From Membranipora membranacea (lineage: Eukaryota > Bryozoa > Gymnolaemata > Cheilostomatida > Membraniporidae), in the NCBI GenBank assembly GCA_914767715.1, contig OU612070.1, positions 1,877,501 to 1,941,500 of the forward strand: 64,000 bases of DNA, in the 5' to 3' direction. This document shows positions 1 through 12,700 of this stretch, one piece after another. The position numbers were made by a program, and so were the translations under genes. Positions within the stretch are counted from its first letter, which is position 1. Each line of letters starts with the position of its first letter. The notes under the pieces were generated by a model that worked only from the letters and a program-made list of their open reading frames with translations, made no database searches and was not told the origin of the DNA.

Positions 1-2030
1 ATTGAACTCTCTGTTGTGAAGCTTTTTACTAATGAGCCGGCTGTAGCTGAGCTGTCTGTAGCAGAAGATATATCAGCAGAGGACTTGTCTGTGACAGAAC
101 TGGCTGCAGTTGAGACATCTACAATGGTGGAGCTGTCGATAGCTGAAGAGTCGGTGTCAGTTGATTTTCCACTAGTGAAGCTAGCAGAAGTGGTGATGTG
201 TGCTGTAGACTTGTCTTCAGTGGTACTCTCTGTTGTTGAGCTTTCTACTGATGAGCCAACTGCGGCTGAGCTGTCCGTAGCAGAAGAAATATCTGCAGAG
301 GACTTGTCTACGACAGAACTGGCTCCAGTGGAGACATCTACAATTGTGGAGCTGTCAACAGTTGAAGAGTCAACGCCAGTTAAGACTCCAATGGTGAAGC
401 TAGCAGAAGTGGTGTTGTCTGCTGTAGACTTGCCTTCTGTAGAACTCTCTGTTGTGGAGCTTTGGACTATTGATCCCGCTGCAGCTGGGCTTTCTGTAGC
501 AGAAGTAATATCTGCAGTTGACTTGTCTACGACAGACCTGGCTCCAGTGGAGACATCTACAATTGTTGAGCCGTCAACAGCTGACGAGTCGGTGTCAGTT
601 GATAATCCGCTGGTGAAGCTAGCAGAAGTTGTGATATCTGCTGTAGATTTGTCATCAGTTGACCTCAATGTTGTGGAGCTTTCTACTAACGAGCCGGCTG
701 CATCTGAGCTGTCTGTAGCTGAAGAATTATCCACGGTTGACTTGCCAATGACAGAACTGGCTGCAGTGGGGACATCTACGATGGTGGAGGTGTCAACAGC
801 TGATGGGACGGCATCAGTTGAGATTTTACTGGCGAAGCTAGCAAAAGTGGTGCTTTCTGTTGTAGACTTGTCATCAGTAGAACTCACTGTTGTGGAGCTT
901 TCTACTGATGAGCCGGCTCCAGCTGAGCTGTCTGTTGCAGAAGAAATATCTGCAGAGGACTTGTCTGTGACAGAACTGGCTGCAGTTGAGACATCTACAA
1001 TGGTGGAGCTGTCGATAGCTGAAGAGTCGGTGTCAGTTGATTTTCCACTAGTGAAGTTAGCAGAAGTGGTGAGGTCTGCTGTAGACATTTCTTCAGTAAT
1101 ACTCTCTATTGTTGAGCTCTCTACTGATGAGCCAACTGCAGCTGAGCTGTCCGTAGCAATAGAAATATCTGCAGAGGACTTGTCTTTGACAGAACTGGCT
1201 GCCGTGGAGACATCTACAATGGAGGAGCTGTCAACAGTTGAAGAGTCAGCGCCAGTTGAGATTCCAATGGTGAAGCTAGCAGAAGTGGTGTTGTCTGCTG
1301 TAGACTTGCCTTCAGCTGAACTCTCTGTTGTGGAGCTTTCTACTAATGATCCCGCTGCAGCTGGGCTTTCTGTAGCAGGAGTAATATCTGCAGTTGACTT
1401 GTCTACGACCGAACTGGCTCCAGTGGAGACATCGACAATTGTGGAGCTGTCAACAGCTGATGAGTCGGTGTCAGTTGATAATCGGCTGGTGAAGCTAGCA
1501 GAAGTTGTGATATCTGCTGTAGATTTGTCAACAGTTGACCTCAATGTTGTGGAGCTTTCTACTAATGAGCCGGCTGCATCTGAGCTGTCTGTAGCTGAAG
1601 AATCATCCAGGGTTGACTTGCCAATGACAGAACTGGCTGCAGTGGGGACATCTACGAGGGTGGTGGTGTCAACAGCTGATGGGACGGCATCAGTTGAGAT
1701 TACACTGGCGAAGCTAGCAAAAGTGGTGCTTTCTGTTGTAGACTTGTCATCAGTAGAACTCACTGTTGTGGAGCTTTCTACTAATGAGCCGGCTGCAGCT
1801 GAGCTGCCCGTAGCAAGAGAATCATCTGCGGTTGACTTGCCAATGTCAGAGCTGGCTGCAGGGTAGGGTTCTACAATGGTAGAGCTGCCAGCAGTTGAAG
1901 GGCTGATGTCCTTTGAGATTCCACTTGTGAAGCTAGCAGAAGTGGTTCTGTCTGGTGTAAAGCTGTCTTCAGTGGAACTTTCTGTTGTGGAGCTCTCAAC
2001 TAATGATCTGGCTATATCGTTGTCTGGAGA
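1..2030 (-). repeat. 219-bp tandem repeat with 876-bp higher-order period
   Basis: About nine copies of a 219-bp unit (73 codons) lie head to tail. Example anchors on the plus strand are GAGCTGTC at 49 and 268. A block at 85-180 recurs almost identically at 961-1056, and one at 640 recurs at 1516; both offsets are 876 bp, or four units. Units 1-4 therefore match units 5-8 better than they match each other. Both periods are multiples of three, so the reading frame is kept. Left of position 1 the array probably continues; right of about 2030 it decays into irregular Ser/Thr-rich sequence. Confidence 0.9.
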
Positions 2031-3929
2031 GATGTGAACAGTCGATCCATCTATGTTGAAGCTGTCTGTACCATAGCTTTCAGTAGTTGGTAAATCAGTG
2101 GTTGAGTGATCTACAGTCGAGCTATCAGCCGATAGGTCAGCTACATCAGACTTGTGTACTGTGGTCCTGCCTATGATGGAGGTGTCTTCTGTCAAACTAT
2201 CCGAAGTGGTTCCAGAAAAAGTTGAGCCACCTACAGTGAGCATTTCTCCAGTAATCATCTCTGCGGTTGAGCCATCCACTATAGATATGTCAGTAGAGGA
2301 GCGCTCTGTAGTGGTGTCCACTGTTGATTTGTCTGTGATTAAAGTTGAGACAGTTGAACTGTCACCAACTGAGCTCCTTGAAGTAGATTTCTCTTTAGTA
2401 AATTTGTCTCCAATAGTGGTGCCTACAGAATCTCTATCAGCAGTTGAACTGTGTGTTTTGGTTCTGTCTGAGATGGTCGCAGTTGACATGACATCAGATG
2501 AAATTTTATCAGTGACACTGTCTGTGAGAAAGCTGTCAGTTGTGGTGATATTAGTGGTTGAGTGGTCAGATATCAAGTTTGTAACATCAGAACTGTCTGC
2601 TGTTGTACTTTCTGGATTTGAGCTGCTCACTGTTGAGCCACGAGTAGAGCTGTCTATAACGGTAATACTTGCAGTCAACTCATCTACAGTAGATATGCGC
2701 GCATCTGGGCTCTCTGTGGTGAACTTGACTTCAGCAGAGGTGTCAAAAGTTGATTTGTCTCCAATGAAGCTTGGGATGGTTATACTGTCACCGATTAAGC
2801 TGCCTGTAGTTGATAGTTCTTTCGTGGAATATCCATTAGTGCTGCCTACGTTGATTCTATCAGAGGATGAGATGTCTGCATCAGTGGTTTCAGCAGTTGG
2901 GGTGTCATCAGATGAGAAGCTTACATTAGATCCATCGCATCTGTTTGTTGCATGAGCTGTCGCCATACTTTGGTCTGTAGACTCAGATTTTCTGCTCATA
3001 GTTGAACTAGGGGTGACAGGAATGTCATCCCTATTTTGTGTTGTATCTGATTGTATAGCATCGGTTGCAGTTTGATCAGTTATGATTATATAGACAGGGC
3101 CTTCATCTTCTCTGTTGATGTTGTCTTTCTCTGTTGTACCAGATTCTCTTGCAGTGATAGTGGATGGTGTTGAGTGTGTCTTGTGTCCAGCTGATTCATC
3201 TATATTCAACGAGGTTGTTGTAGCCAATCTAGTTGTTGTTTGATCGTCACTTATAATTGAACTGCTGTATATCCTGTTGACTTCTAATGTAGAAGAACTT
3301 GCACGATCAATATCAGCAGTAGATGAAGAACTTGTTGTGCCATCAATGGCTTCAAGTGCTGCTTTGTCTGTTTCCTTGCTATACAATGGAGAGTCAGTCA
3401 GAATAACATACACCAATTCACCCTTTGCAGGGGAATTTGTCAATTTGTTGGCGGTAAAGCTAACAGAACCTGATTCGTGATCTTCATGGGCTGTTGAAAC
3501 CCCATTTTCATTAGGCACATGACTTTCTGAAGATTGTATTGTCTCAGTCGTGGTGTATGTGTTATCACTAGTAGTAGCTTGATAAGTTATGTCTTCTATT
3601 TGCCTAGTAGAATCAGTCTCATTGAGATTCTGGGTTGAGGAATTTTCATAATCCATTGATATAGTTTGTGATTGAGTCACAGTTTTTGTTATTTCAAAGG
3701 CAGACTTTGTACTTTGAGATACTGCTCCATCTTGATATTGAGCTGTAGAGAGGCTGTATTCCTGAGATGAGTTTGAACCTTTTAACGCAGCCTTTTCTGA
3801 TATAGATGAATTACTATTTTTGATGTTATAAGTGAGGTTATATGCGCTACTTATCAGAGTAGTGGAATTGTTAGCTGCTTCCTCTGCGGTGTCAGCACTG
3901 AATAATAACATTCCATCCTCCTGAGTGAC
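1..3929 (-). CDS. Mucin-like Ser/Thr-rich protein, giant internal exon (partial)
   Basis: The minus strand is open from a splice acceptor at 3930-3931 (pyrimidine tract ending CTTACAG) to the window edge, about 1309 codons without a stop. The translation is dominated by Ser, Thr, Asp, Ala and Val, with segments such as STIVDVSTAASSV and NSS/NST sites, as expected for a heavily O-glycosylated extracellular or cell-surface protein. The upstream 950 residues are non-repetitive to weakly repetitive; the downstream part is a 73-residue tandem repeat. No signal peptide, anchor or folded domain is inside the window, so both ends of the gene lie elsewhere: the first exon upstream of 3930 was not found, and the exon runs off at position 1. 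The plus strand is also open for 616 codons (16-1866), but it lacks splice context and has stops further along; I read it as a shadow of the repeat. Family (mucin) is inferred from composition, not homology. Confidence 0.75.
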
Positions 3930-6900
3930 CTGTAAGAAGAGGATGAATAGAATTTTCAACTTATTTTTTTACTTAATTTGTGCGCTATGTTTGTGCACCT
4001 ACATATTTCATGCTTTGCTTGCGTGTGACATACCAATATGTATATGGTCAGTCATTCAGAGGCTGTTTCAGATAGTAAAGATTGCTCAAGAATATCTGAC
4101 TGACTTATGTTGCCCCCTTACTCCCCACAGAGAATATTACAAGGTGAAAATTATAGCACACACTATGCAATTGTGATAGCTTATGATGAGGACAACATTC
4201 CGATTGAACATAACTACAATTCGATAATGAACTACATGGGAAATACAAATTATTTTAGTAATATCATAATTATAGTTTATTTCCAAGCCAAACACCATAG
4301 GGCTTTTTTTGCAATAGAATGACCATTTCTGGAGTAATATCGGCCATAAGGAGTAAGTTCATATGGCCTGCTGGAGCCAAATTCATTCCCAAAGATTGCT
4401 GACTACATCAGTTGACAAACATTAATCCCACAAAATTTAATTTTCATAGTACATTATTGCTGAATGGTAAGGGAAAAGTGGCGTATAATGCTAAATTTCG
4501 GAGAGTCTGATTCAAGTGAGTTGTCATCTCTCAAAAGTTGAGCAGACAACTTCAGAAATGAAGACAACAACTTTTAATTTCATTCAGGAAGGCAGCATTA
4601 GCTACCAGCTGTTAGACATTCATTTCATTCACAGTATAACTCAGTCCTTGCCTTGCTCACACACAGGGAAAAACTTTGAAATTGAAAAGATTCAGCTTCT
4701 ATTTACTGGCATCAAGTAAAATCCATCAAACAGCATCAATGTTTAAGGGGACTGTAATCATACTGATTAATTTCACAAAGCTTCTGCTATACTAGGAGCT
4801 AAGTCTGAAGAATGATCACACCGCCATGGCAAGCAAAGCAGTAGAAGGGCGATAAGGAAGATTGGAATGTTCAATAAACCTTTCCAGTTCAGCTGTGTCA
4901 AATCTTCAATTATATATACCTTAGAAAGAAGATGAATTTTGACCTGACAATAATTTCTATGAAGTTTGCTCTTATAAATAGAAATACTAAAATTACAGAG
5001 TTTTTTACACCTAAAGAACTCTTTTTTTTTAGCAATCTGACTAGGCTCAGTTATTTAATAACACAGTACTGTGTTATAACTTGTCAAATTTACTAACTCT
5101 AACCTGGTCTTTGAGCCTCATATTTTGCAGTTATCTTATCTTACCTCTAGCATTATCTAGTACCACGGCGCGCCTTATAGCGAGTTATGCAAATTTACTA
5201 ATCTCGTCAGTTTGCGGGTTTTTCACGTTCCTATTATTCTAAATAACTGAAGAGACAAGTGGTCTTTTCACAATTCCCACCCTTCCGCCCTGAATTACTC
5301 CCTTATGTTACTATATTTCTCAGTGTGTGAAAGGTGACTTGGGTGCATGTGTAGTTGGTGCTAAATTTTCCGCCTTTTCTGAAGTATTGGGGCTGAATTT
5401 CCTCCTATAAAGTCCTTGCCCTGCCTATGCTGCTCTCCAGCAACTTACTGTACTTAGTTAAAAGTTTTATTTCTAACTTATTGGGGGTTAACCAGGAAAT
5501 GGCGTATTAGTCGCCCCCCTCCTAAAGCGGAACCCCCAGCTATCTTGTTAATCATTGAGGTAAGAAGAAATCTATTGTATTTCCTTATTTCTGGGAAGAT
5601 GGAGTTTGGACCTTCGAATTAACTCATAATATAGACCAGACTTCACTATCCGAGGATGTCGAACAACAATAGCACCAATCTCGGAGGCCTTTCGTACATT
5701 TAATCAAATATCATTGATATGAATCAATGGAAGTACACACAGTATGGCTATCTGTCATGGTATTCCATCAGTATAAAACTTGTATCCGGATCTAGCTCAA
5801 GATCTGGCAGCTTATAAATAGTTTAACTTTTGCCAGTAACAGTTCAAAAATTTAGGCAAGCGGCTTCTACAAGTGGTCGGCTGTAGCATAACTGAACTTG
5901 TGGACCCATCGAAGATTAGGAATGGGGTCTAGTAACTACACCCGAATTGCCATATGCTTGTTCAGGGTCAGACACCCTCCCCTAATTCATGAATAGATAT
6001 CAGTGCAAAATACAGTTAAGAGAAATCCTCAAGATTTTTTGTCATATCCAAGATTCAAGCTGTGCTAAATATGATATCCAACTTCAACTTGCAGATCTGT
6101 ATTCTATGAATTCAAATAAATCAGTAGCTTTGCTGGCCTCAACCACTCCTTCCAGATATCAGTCTTCAAGTATGACCCGTCAGACCAAAAAAGTTCTACT
6201 AAATGGGTAAAAGAGCGAGTCCTGTGATCGGCCCTTGATCTCTCATTGATATACTGGCTATCAATAACATAATTGTTATAAGTTGACTGGGAGAGCTCAA
6301 GCTAGTCGAGAGGAGTAAAATAATTCCAAAAGGAGATTTTCATCTTTTCATTCATGTTTGAAACTTACTGAACCATACTACTATATATTGATTAGAGAAA
6401 ATTTGAATTAGCTTTCATGAAGTCTCCCAAAAACTAGCAAACATTTCTTACTCTAGGGTATATAGTAGTTATTCCTAATCCTGCTTCAGCATTAAAAGCC
6501 ATTAGGCTGCTGATAATTCTTACCTGAGATGTAACTCTCCCACAGGAGAGGAAAAGTAGAAGAGCTTGTAACGATCTGCTCACCCTCCAGTCCATACTTC
6601 TATCCCTCCCTCTACCAGCAGGACGCAGTCATCTGAGGTAAATATTATAACTTCTCACCAGATCCTCCTGTAATATAAGTATGTCACAATGAGGAAACAT
6701 ATAGATGGGTGAGCATAGAAAAGGTGTATAGGCCCTATATGTGCGAGGTTAATTATTTTTGAGAGACATTTTTATTGAGAAGAGTTGTCCTATTTGGGTT
6801 TAAAGCTCACCGTAAAGGCTGTCTGTTTTGATACTGCTGTAATATGATGATCACATGTTAACATAATTTTACGGGTTATATTCATGGTTTACTAAAACTC

Positions 6901-9793
6901 ATTTCTCTCCTAAGGGCCGCAAGACAGGAGCGGTTATGAGTAACTATTGTGCTGGGAGTACGGTCGTTTTTTAATGGCATAGCACATCATTGACATCTTC
7001 AAGAACTCACAAGACTATGGGAAAGGAAAATATCACTTGTTGCACTATTTCTGTCCCATTGTGGTTTGAGCCTGGACTCATTCTAGACAATACTGAAAGG
7101 CAGCAGGAATGCTGAGACATGAAAGCGAGTCAGCACTGGACTGCAATACGCTGTCATGATTCATTTATCAATGCACCAAATAATGGTGGAGCAGCAGCGG
7201 CAGGTCAAATTAAGTGATGATGTTTTGTGGTGACAGCAGTATTCTTATCTCTAGTACAATCTAATAGTATGGGAAACCAGTGCTGTCTACATGATAAAAT
7301 ACATAGTGATTTAATTAAGACAAAGGCACTGTCAGCACACGATTACATCACTGACAGTAAAGCCATTTATACCGCTGGTAAACAATAGATGCCCTAATCT
7401 GACAGCTGCAGCTCAACAAGCCTTAGAAACTTACAGCCACAATGTAAATTACGTGGTAGAGTATGAGGGTTGCCCCTATCTGGTAAGTGAGTGAATGTAG
7501 GCTAAAATTTACCAGATTTTTGATTTTAGAGAAATTTGCAGGAAATTCCTCAAATACAATATGGATGTTTGTGCACTTACTCTACAAGGTTCAGTTGTTT
7601 CATAAGAATCAAACTGGTCTTCTCTGCAGGCTACAGCTCGCAGTGTTCTATCTTCTATCTGAAGCTGTCGGCTGGTTTTGTGAACACCTGAAATATGTGA
7701 ATGAAGTTTATGTGAGAGAGCAGTTAACAGGTTATATAAGCGAGGTCATCAGATAAGAGACAGCATCACAATAAATCGGTCGTAGCTCTGTAGCACAAGA
7801 TGAATCACAAAACTGTTTCCAGTAAAATCATCACTTTGATATTTTCCCATGAACTATGGGTCCAATGGAACAAAAAAGATTGGCATAATTGTTGGTAAAT
7901 CCCAATAACAAAGGGATCAAACAATACTGTTTGTGCCATGCATCAAGTCAGCAATAAACAGAGATTAACTGTTAATTAGGGATGTACTATGTAGTCTAAT
8001 TAAAATTTATCTACACGCTGGTACTCTGACAACAAGCCTGCAACACCTACAAAAAAAGTATAAAAATACAAGACAAAATCAGCAGCAATGCTGTCCACAA
8101 AAGTGCCCGGAAGAGAGACAACACCATCATTAGATAAGTTCTGCCATCTGGAAATAAATCTAGCCTATTTAAGCATAAAAGTACATGAAAAATGTGATGA
8201 CAGACAATTTTTGCCAAATTAACATGCACTGGATTTTATGAATGGGCTGTATGAGGGAAAGCAGTGATAGGAAAAGGCGTCAGATCATAGACATAGACTT
8301 AATAATTAACCGTAAGTCTATGGGCAAAACCTTTTATTACGGGAAGCTGAAATATAACATCAAGGCCTCAAAACCTCCTTATTATTTTTAAAGATGTAGC
8401 TAACAGACTTTAATTGTAGCACTTTTTTAGCAGCTTACAGATCTGAAATAGTGCGGAGTGTTTGAAACAGAACCTCTACAAATGATAGGGCATAAACTAA
8501 TAAATTCTTTATGGTTGGGCAAAAGGGGTTTGCTTGTGCCTTTCAAATCTTGCAGATTAATGAATCTGCATTTTTTTCAGCAGTCATAATTGTGCTCCAT
8601 TAATCTAAATGTAGGCTTTTGTCTTGCAGTAATTATCATTGCAGGTTTGATACACCAATTACAGAGTAAACACAACAGGGAATGATGTGATGATAAAATG
8701 GTATGGCTGGTAAACAAAAATTAACATGGCTTTTAGTGCTAATGAACTCATTTCTGCAATTATTTGAGGTTGATGATTGACACATTTCATCCATAAGTAG
8801 AAACAATGAGAGAACCAATCTGAGATGGGCTTCCAATAGATAAATTGTTGTGCTGATGACATTTACACATCACAGCGTGAGGGGGGAGGAAATTTAAGAA
8901 CAGTTGAAGTTATTTTTCATAACATGGAATTGGAAATTTACCACAATTACAATATATGCACCCTCAGTTGAACATAGCTAGGCAAGGCAAGAACTGTAAA
9001 ATTAGTACAGTTACTCCCAAAAATATCGGGTTAACAAATCGCAATGAAATATTACCACAGTTACATTATTCCCGCCCCCACAGCCTTGCATAGTAAAGCA
9101 AGATCAGAGAAAATCAACAACAATCCTACCCAAAATATGATACTAGTGCTCACCTGTTAAACAATAAATGTTGCCGAAGAAACCTTTTCCAAATACAGTC
9201 AAAAGAATCAATAGCCTCCAGAACAGAATATCCTAAGTTCACTAGCGTGCAGTGCAGGAGTGATTGTAGCCTGATGGTACAATGGTCAATATTAGATAAT
9301 AAGACAGAAGTCCAAGCGTACTCTACAGTCTTATGGGCTAGGCTAATTAAATCACAGCATGTATGTGATCACCAGTACACAGCTGCCCTGCTGTCAGAGC
9401 TCTGTTCTGATTGGCTTAGGGCCATGAGGATAGATCGGCTATCAGTGTGTGTTGTGTGGAGTCTGCTTATTTGTAACCCAGTGTTTCACAGATAAGATTA
9501 AATTCAAATGGCTTCAGCTTGGAGCAAAGATGATCATGATTGATTTCTGATTTCTGGACAATAAACTAACTCGCAAGCTTTCTCAAGATAAAGTTATAGC
9601 TCAGGCCACTTTATTTTATAGAAGATATGGATAAACACAAATTTCATTCCCTGAAATATAAGGATTATCCAGGCTGTTTTAATATAAAAAAAACAGAGGG
9701 GTGGTAAAAAGATTTTCTTGAGTAATAAAACAACAAAAAAGGAACCCTGAATCACCAAACACTTCTGGTAGACCAAATAGCTTACTATCCATG
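3930..9793. other. Gene-free stretch between mucin-like exon and fibrinogen gene
   Basis: No gene model could be supported. Short open frames here lack domain similarity and splice support. The stretch from about 5150 to 5560 is richer in GC and has a TATA-like CCTATAAAG near 5405, but nothing downstream is clearly coding. The missing 5' exon of the mucin-like gene should lie here or beyond. A possible small plus-strand exon at 7411-7482 is listed separately. Confidence 0.5.
7411..7482 (+). other. Isolated exon-like segment, unknown
   Basis: After TCTGACAGCTGCAG the frame reads AQQALETYSHNVNYVVEY followed by EGCPYL and a perfect GTAAGT donor at 7483. About 180 bases upstream (7142-7226) another frame reads FINAPNNGGAAAAGQIK before a stop. 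Residue composition looks protein-like, but the next acceptor candidate (7630) leads into a stop in the matching phase. It may be a decayed exon or chance. No family recognised. Confidence 0.2.
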
Positions 9794-12700
9794 TTAGAAT
9801 CCTTTACATAGAGGAGGGGTAGGCAGGATAGGACGTATAGCCATCTCTGTCTGCTCAAATACTCGATAAAATAAGTCAAACTTTCCCCAGATTACGCCTT
9901 TTACCTCACAGTCCTGACCAGTGGTTTCCGGTGTATGATAAAATCCGTTAAGGTTGGAGTTGCTACAGCTATCAGACCACCTACAGAATATAAAACAGTC
10001 TATCAAACGATCAGTCTCCATCCTCTCTGGCCTAGTTCTGTTTTGCCAGTATATATTTAAAGTCAAAGAAGTGTTTTCAACATTGTTTTAGATAATGCAG
10101 AGACGAGCAGGCAGGCAGAACAGGCAGGGTTACAAAAGCACACAAATGACACAAACTTAATTGTTTGTATACTGAGGCCATGATAAAAACAGCCAAAAAT
10201 ATATTATTATGTGGTCAGCATGAACAAATTCCTAACTCTAAATACTGATCAGCTCTCCCATATGCAAAAGTCATTGATACAACTGTTGATTGCTGAGACT
10301 ATGGAACTTATTAAAATTAATTGCAGTAAGGGTTGATTTTGAGAACAGAAAATCACTGCTATTTGGGTTTAACTTCATCCCATACAAAGGAAGGGTAGGT
10401 CTGACAGGATAGTTGTACAAAATGGCAAGGCTGTCTAATCCACTCAGACTATCACTAGCTTTCTAATCCACTCAGACTATTGTTTGTGTACTTGGAGCAC
10501 TTTGCCTGAGTTTGAACAGTGGTAGTGGAATTGTTATCAATGTCACAGCCATTATAAAAGTTGAATGCCACCTACTGGGTCTAGTCAGAAGTTTTTATTC
10601 ATCAGGAGAAATGTCAAGGCATTTGATCTCCTTGTTCATACAAAATTCCTGTCTTTGACTTGCGTGCAACATCACATATCTTTCATCTCTCGGTTGTGGA
10701 AAGTTTAAAATTATGTAAATTATTGAACAAAACGAAACAGCGTTTGTCAAATATTAAGCCATCAACTCAGAATTTCGAATATATACCAGTATGCAACTAA
10801 TAGATAATAAACTTAAGTGACCCCTTGCCATCAATAATGAGTCTGGTCTTTTAATGAGTTTAGAATATTGGAAATGATAAAAAGTGAAACTGAAGCTTGT
10901 CTTCAAAAGTAATGCAATTAGCCTGAGACACAAACACCCCTCTCGTTAGGGGCACCTGTTCTAAGAACACTGTATTGTGTTACAACTGTGAAAAGTGCAG
11001 CCCTAAGATATGCACAAAAATCGAGGGAATGTGATTTTGTAGCACAAGCAGTGCAATATAAACTACTGGTGTAACTACTAGCTATACTTAAAATAAGCTA
11101 TCTTGGTGTGACATAATGTTGGCTACCACTTATGTTAGCTAGCTTATGGGAAGAGAAGAGTGTGATTAGATTTTAGCTAGCAATATTTTTTTCGCTATTT
11201 TCCGCCAAACTTTCCCTCTCAAAAATACTTTACTCCTCTCGGGTATTGTACAACAGGTGATCATGCCGAATGTCGAGCCATAATACAGGTTTAAATAGAC
11301 ATCCATGTACGTTATATTGTATCAATGTTCTAACCAAGCAATCATCAAAAAAATACTGCACTGAATTTCATTGGAAAAATATTCCTATTTTTTTGCTATC
11401 GTCAACCCATGGCCTTTCCAATTCCAATTCCTATTCGGTAGCAATATGGATATCACTTTTATTCATCTCGTATCTAAAGTCAGTGTTTGACATAAGCAGT
11501 TTTATAAACAGTGATTCAATTGACCAACCAATCAATACTATCCTACAGTAAATTGCTCAATCCTCGCCATTGGAAATATGGTTCAATTTTGAATCAACTT
11601 TCTGTAAAATATTCTCAATGATGATTTATGACATGGGCGAATTCAAATAAAGAATATGCTAGGTTTTTTTTGTGAATAAATCAAATACTTATCAGGTCGC
11701 TAAATTTCAATCCATGCATCCATCCATCCATTATCTAGATTAATACGAGGCTATGTACACTGGGTAAACATACCAGGCGCTCTCATCTATAGAACAATCA
11801 GCAGCTTCTTGTGAGGCAGAAGGCTTGTCACTTGTTGTGAACACAGAGCCTGATCGAGAGCTCAGCATATCACCTGTCAAATATGAAAACCAGCGTTTTA
11901 TTATTAATGTGCGACTATGTAAATGTTTTCTGGATTATTGTGCTGTATACCCATATGTAGGGAGCTGTTTACCCATATGTAGGGAGCTGTATACCCATAT
12001 GTAGGGAGCTGTATACCCATATGTAGGGAACTCCATCTTGAAGAAAATTTTCATTGGATTTCAAGGTTGTTCAACATTGATATGAGAATATTGCTAAATC
12101 ATAGTTTTAGGCAATCAGCAGAATTTGGCTTATATAATCTCCAAAATTTCACATATTGCATAATTTTGGGCCAACTGCTAAGCCTTTCTTGAAATTATTT
12201 TTATATAGTACTACTACCCAGCCTCTAACTGTATAGGAGTATTGGTACAATTTCTTACAGCAGAGTAAAGTCTTAGACAAGAAATGCAGAAGTAACACTG
12301 GACTGGACTGGACTGGACTGGACTGGACTGGACTGGACTGGACTGGACTGGACTGGACTGGACTGGACTGGACTGGACTGGACTGGACTGGACTGGACTG
12401 GACTGGACTGGACTGGACTGGACTGGACTGGACTGGACTGGACTGGACTGGACAAGATTATATATTTGTAACAAAAGATGAAACAAAGAATATAAACTGA
12501 AAATTTCAGTTTATTGAGACAATTCATGGTTTCGTTGACCCTTTAGTAGAAACCCAACAATACATCCCCACAATGCGACTTCAACCTTGAGAAACCTTGA
12601 GAAACCACTTGCTTGACTTCCATGTGATCCCAAAGGTAGCATTATGGGATATTTTACAGGTCATTGATTGCGTGTTGGACAGCCGGTATTTTTGGCATAT

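Noticed and set aside
16-1866. 616-codon plus-strand open frame as a real gene
   Set aside because: The opposite strand is open over twice the length, starts at a good splice acceptor and has mucin-like composition; the plus frame has no start context, partners or splice signals.
5150-5930. LTR of a retrotransposon with a following gag start
   Set aside because: A TATA-like box and GC-rich block are present, but no second LTR, primer-binding site or coding region was found.
12214-12527. Minus-strand proteins with repeated SSPVQ
   Set aside because: Produced entirely by the GGACT microsatellite inside an intron.
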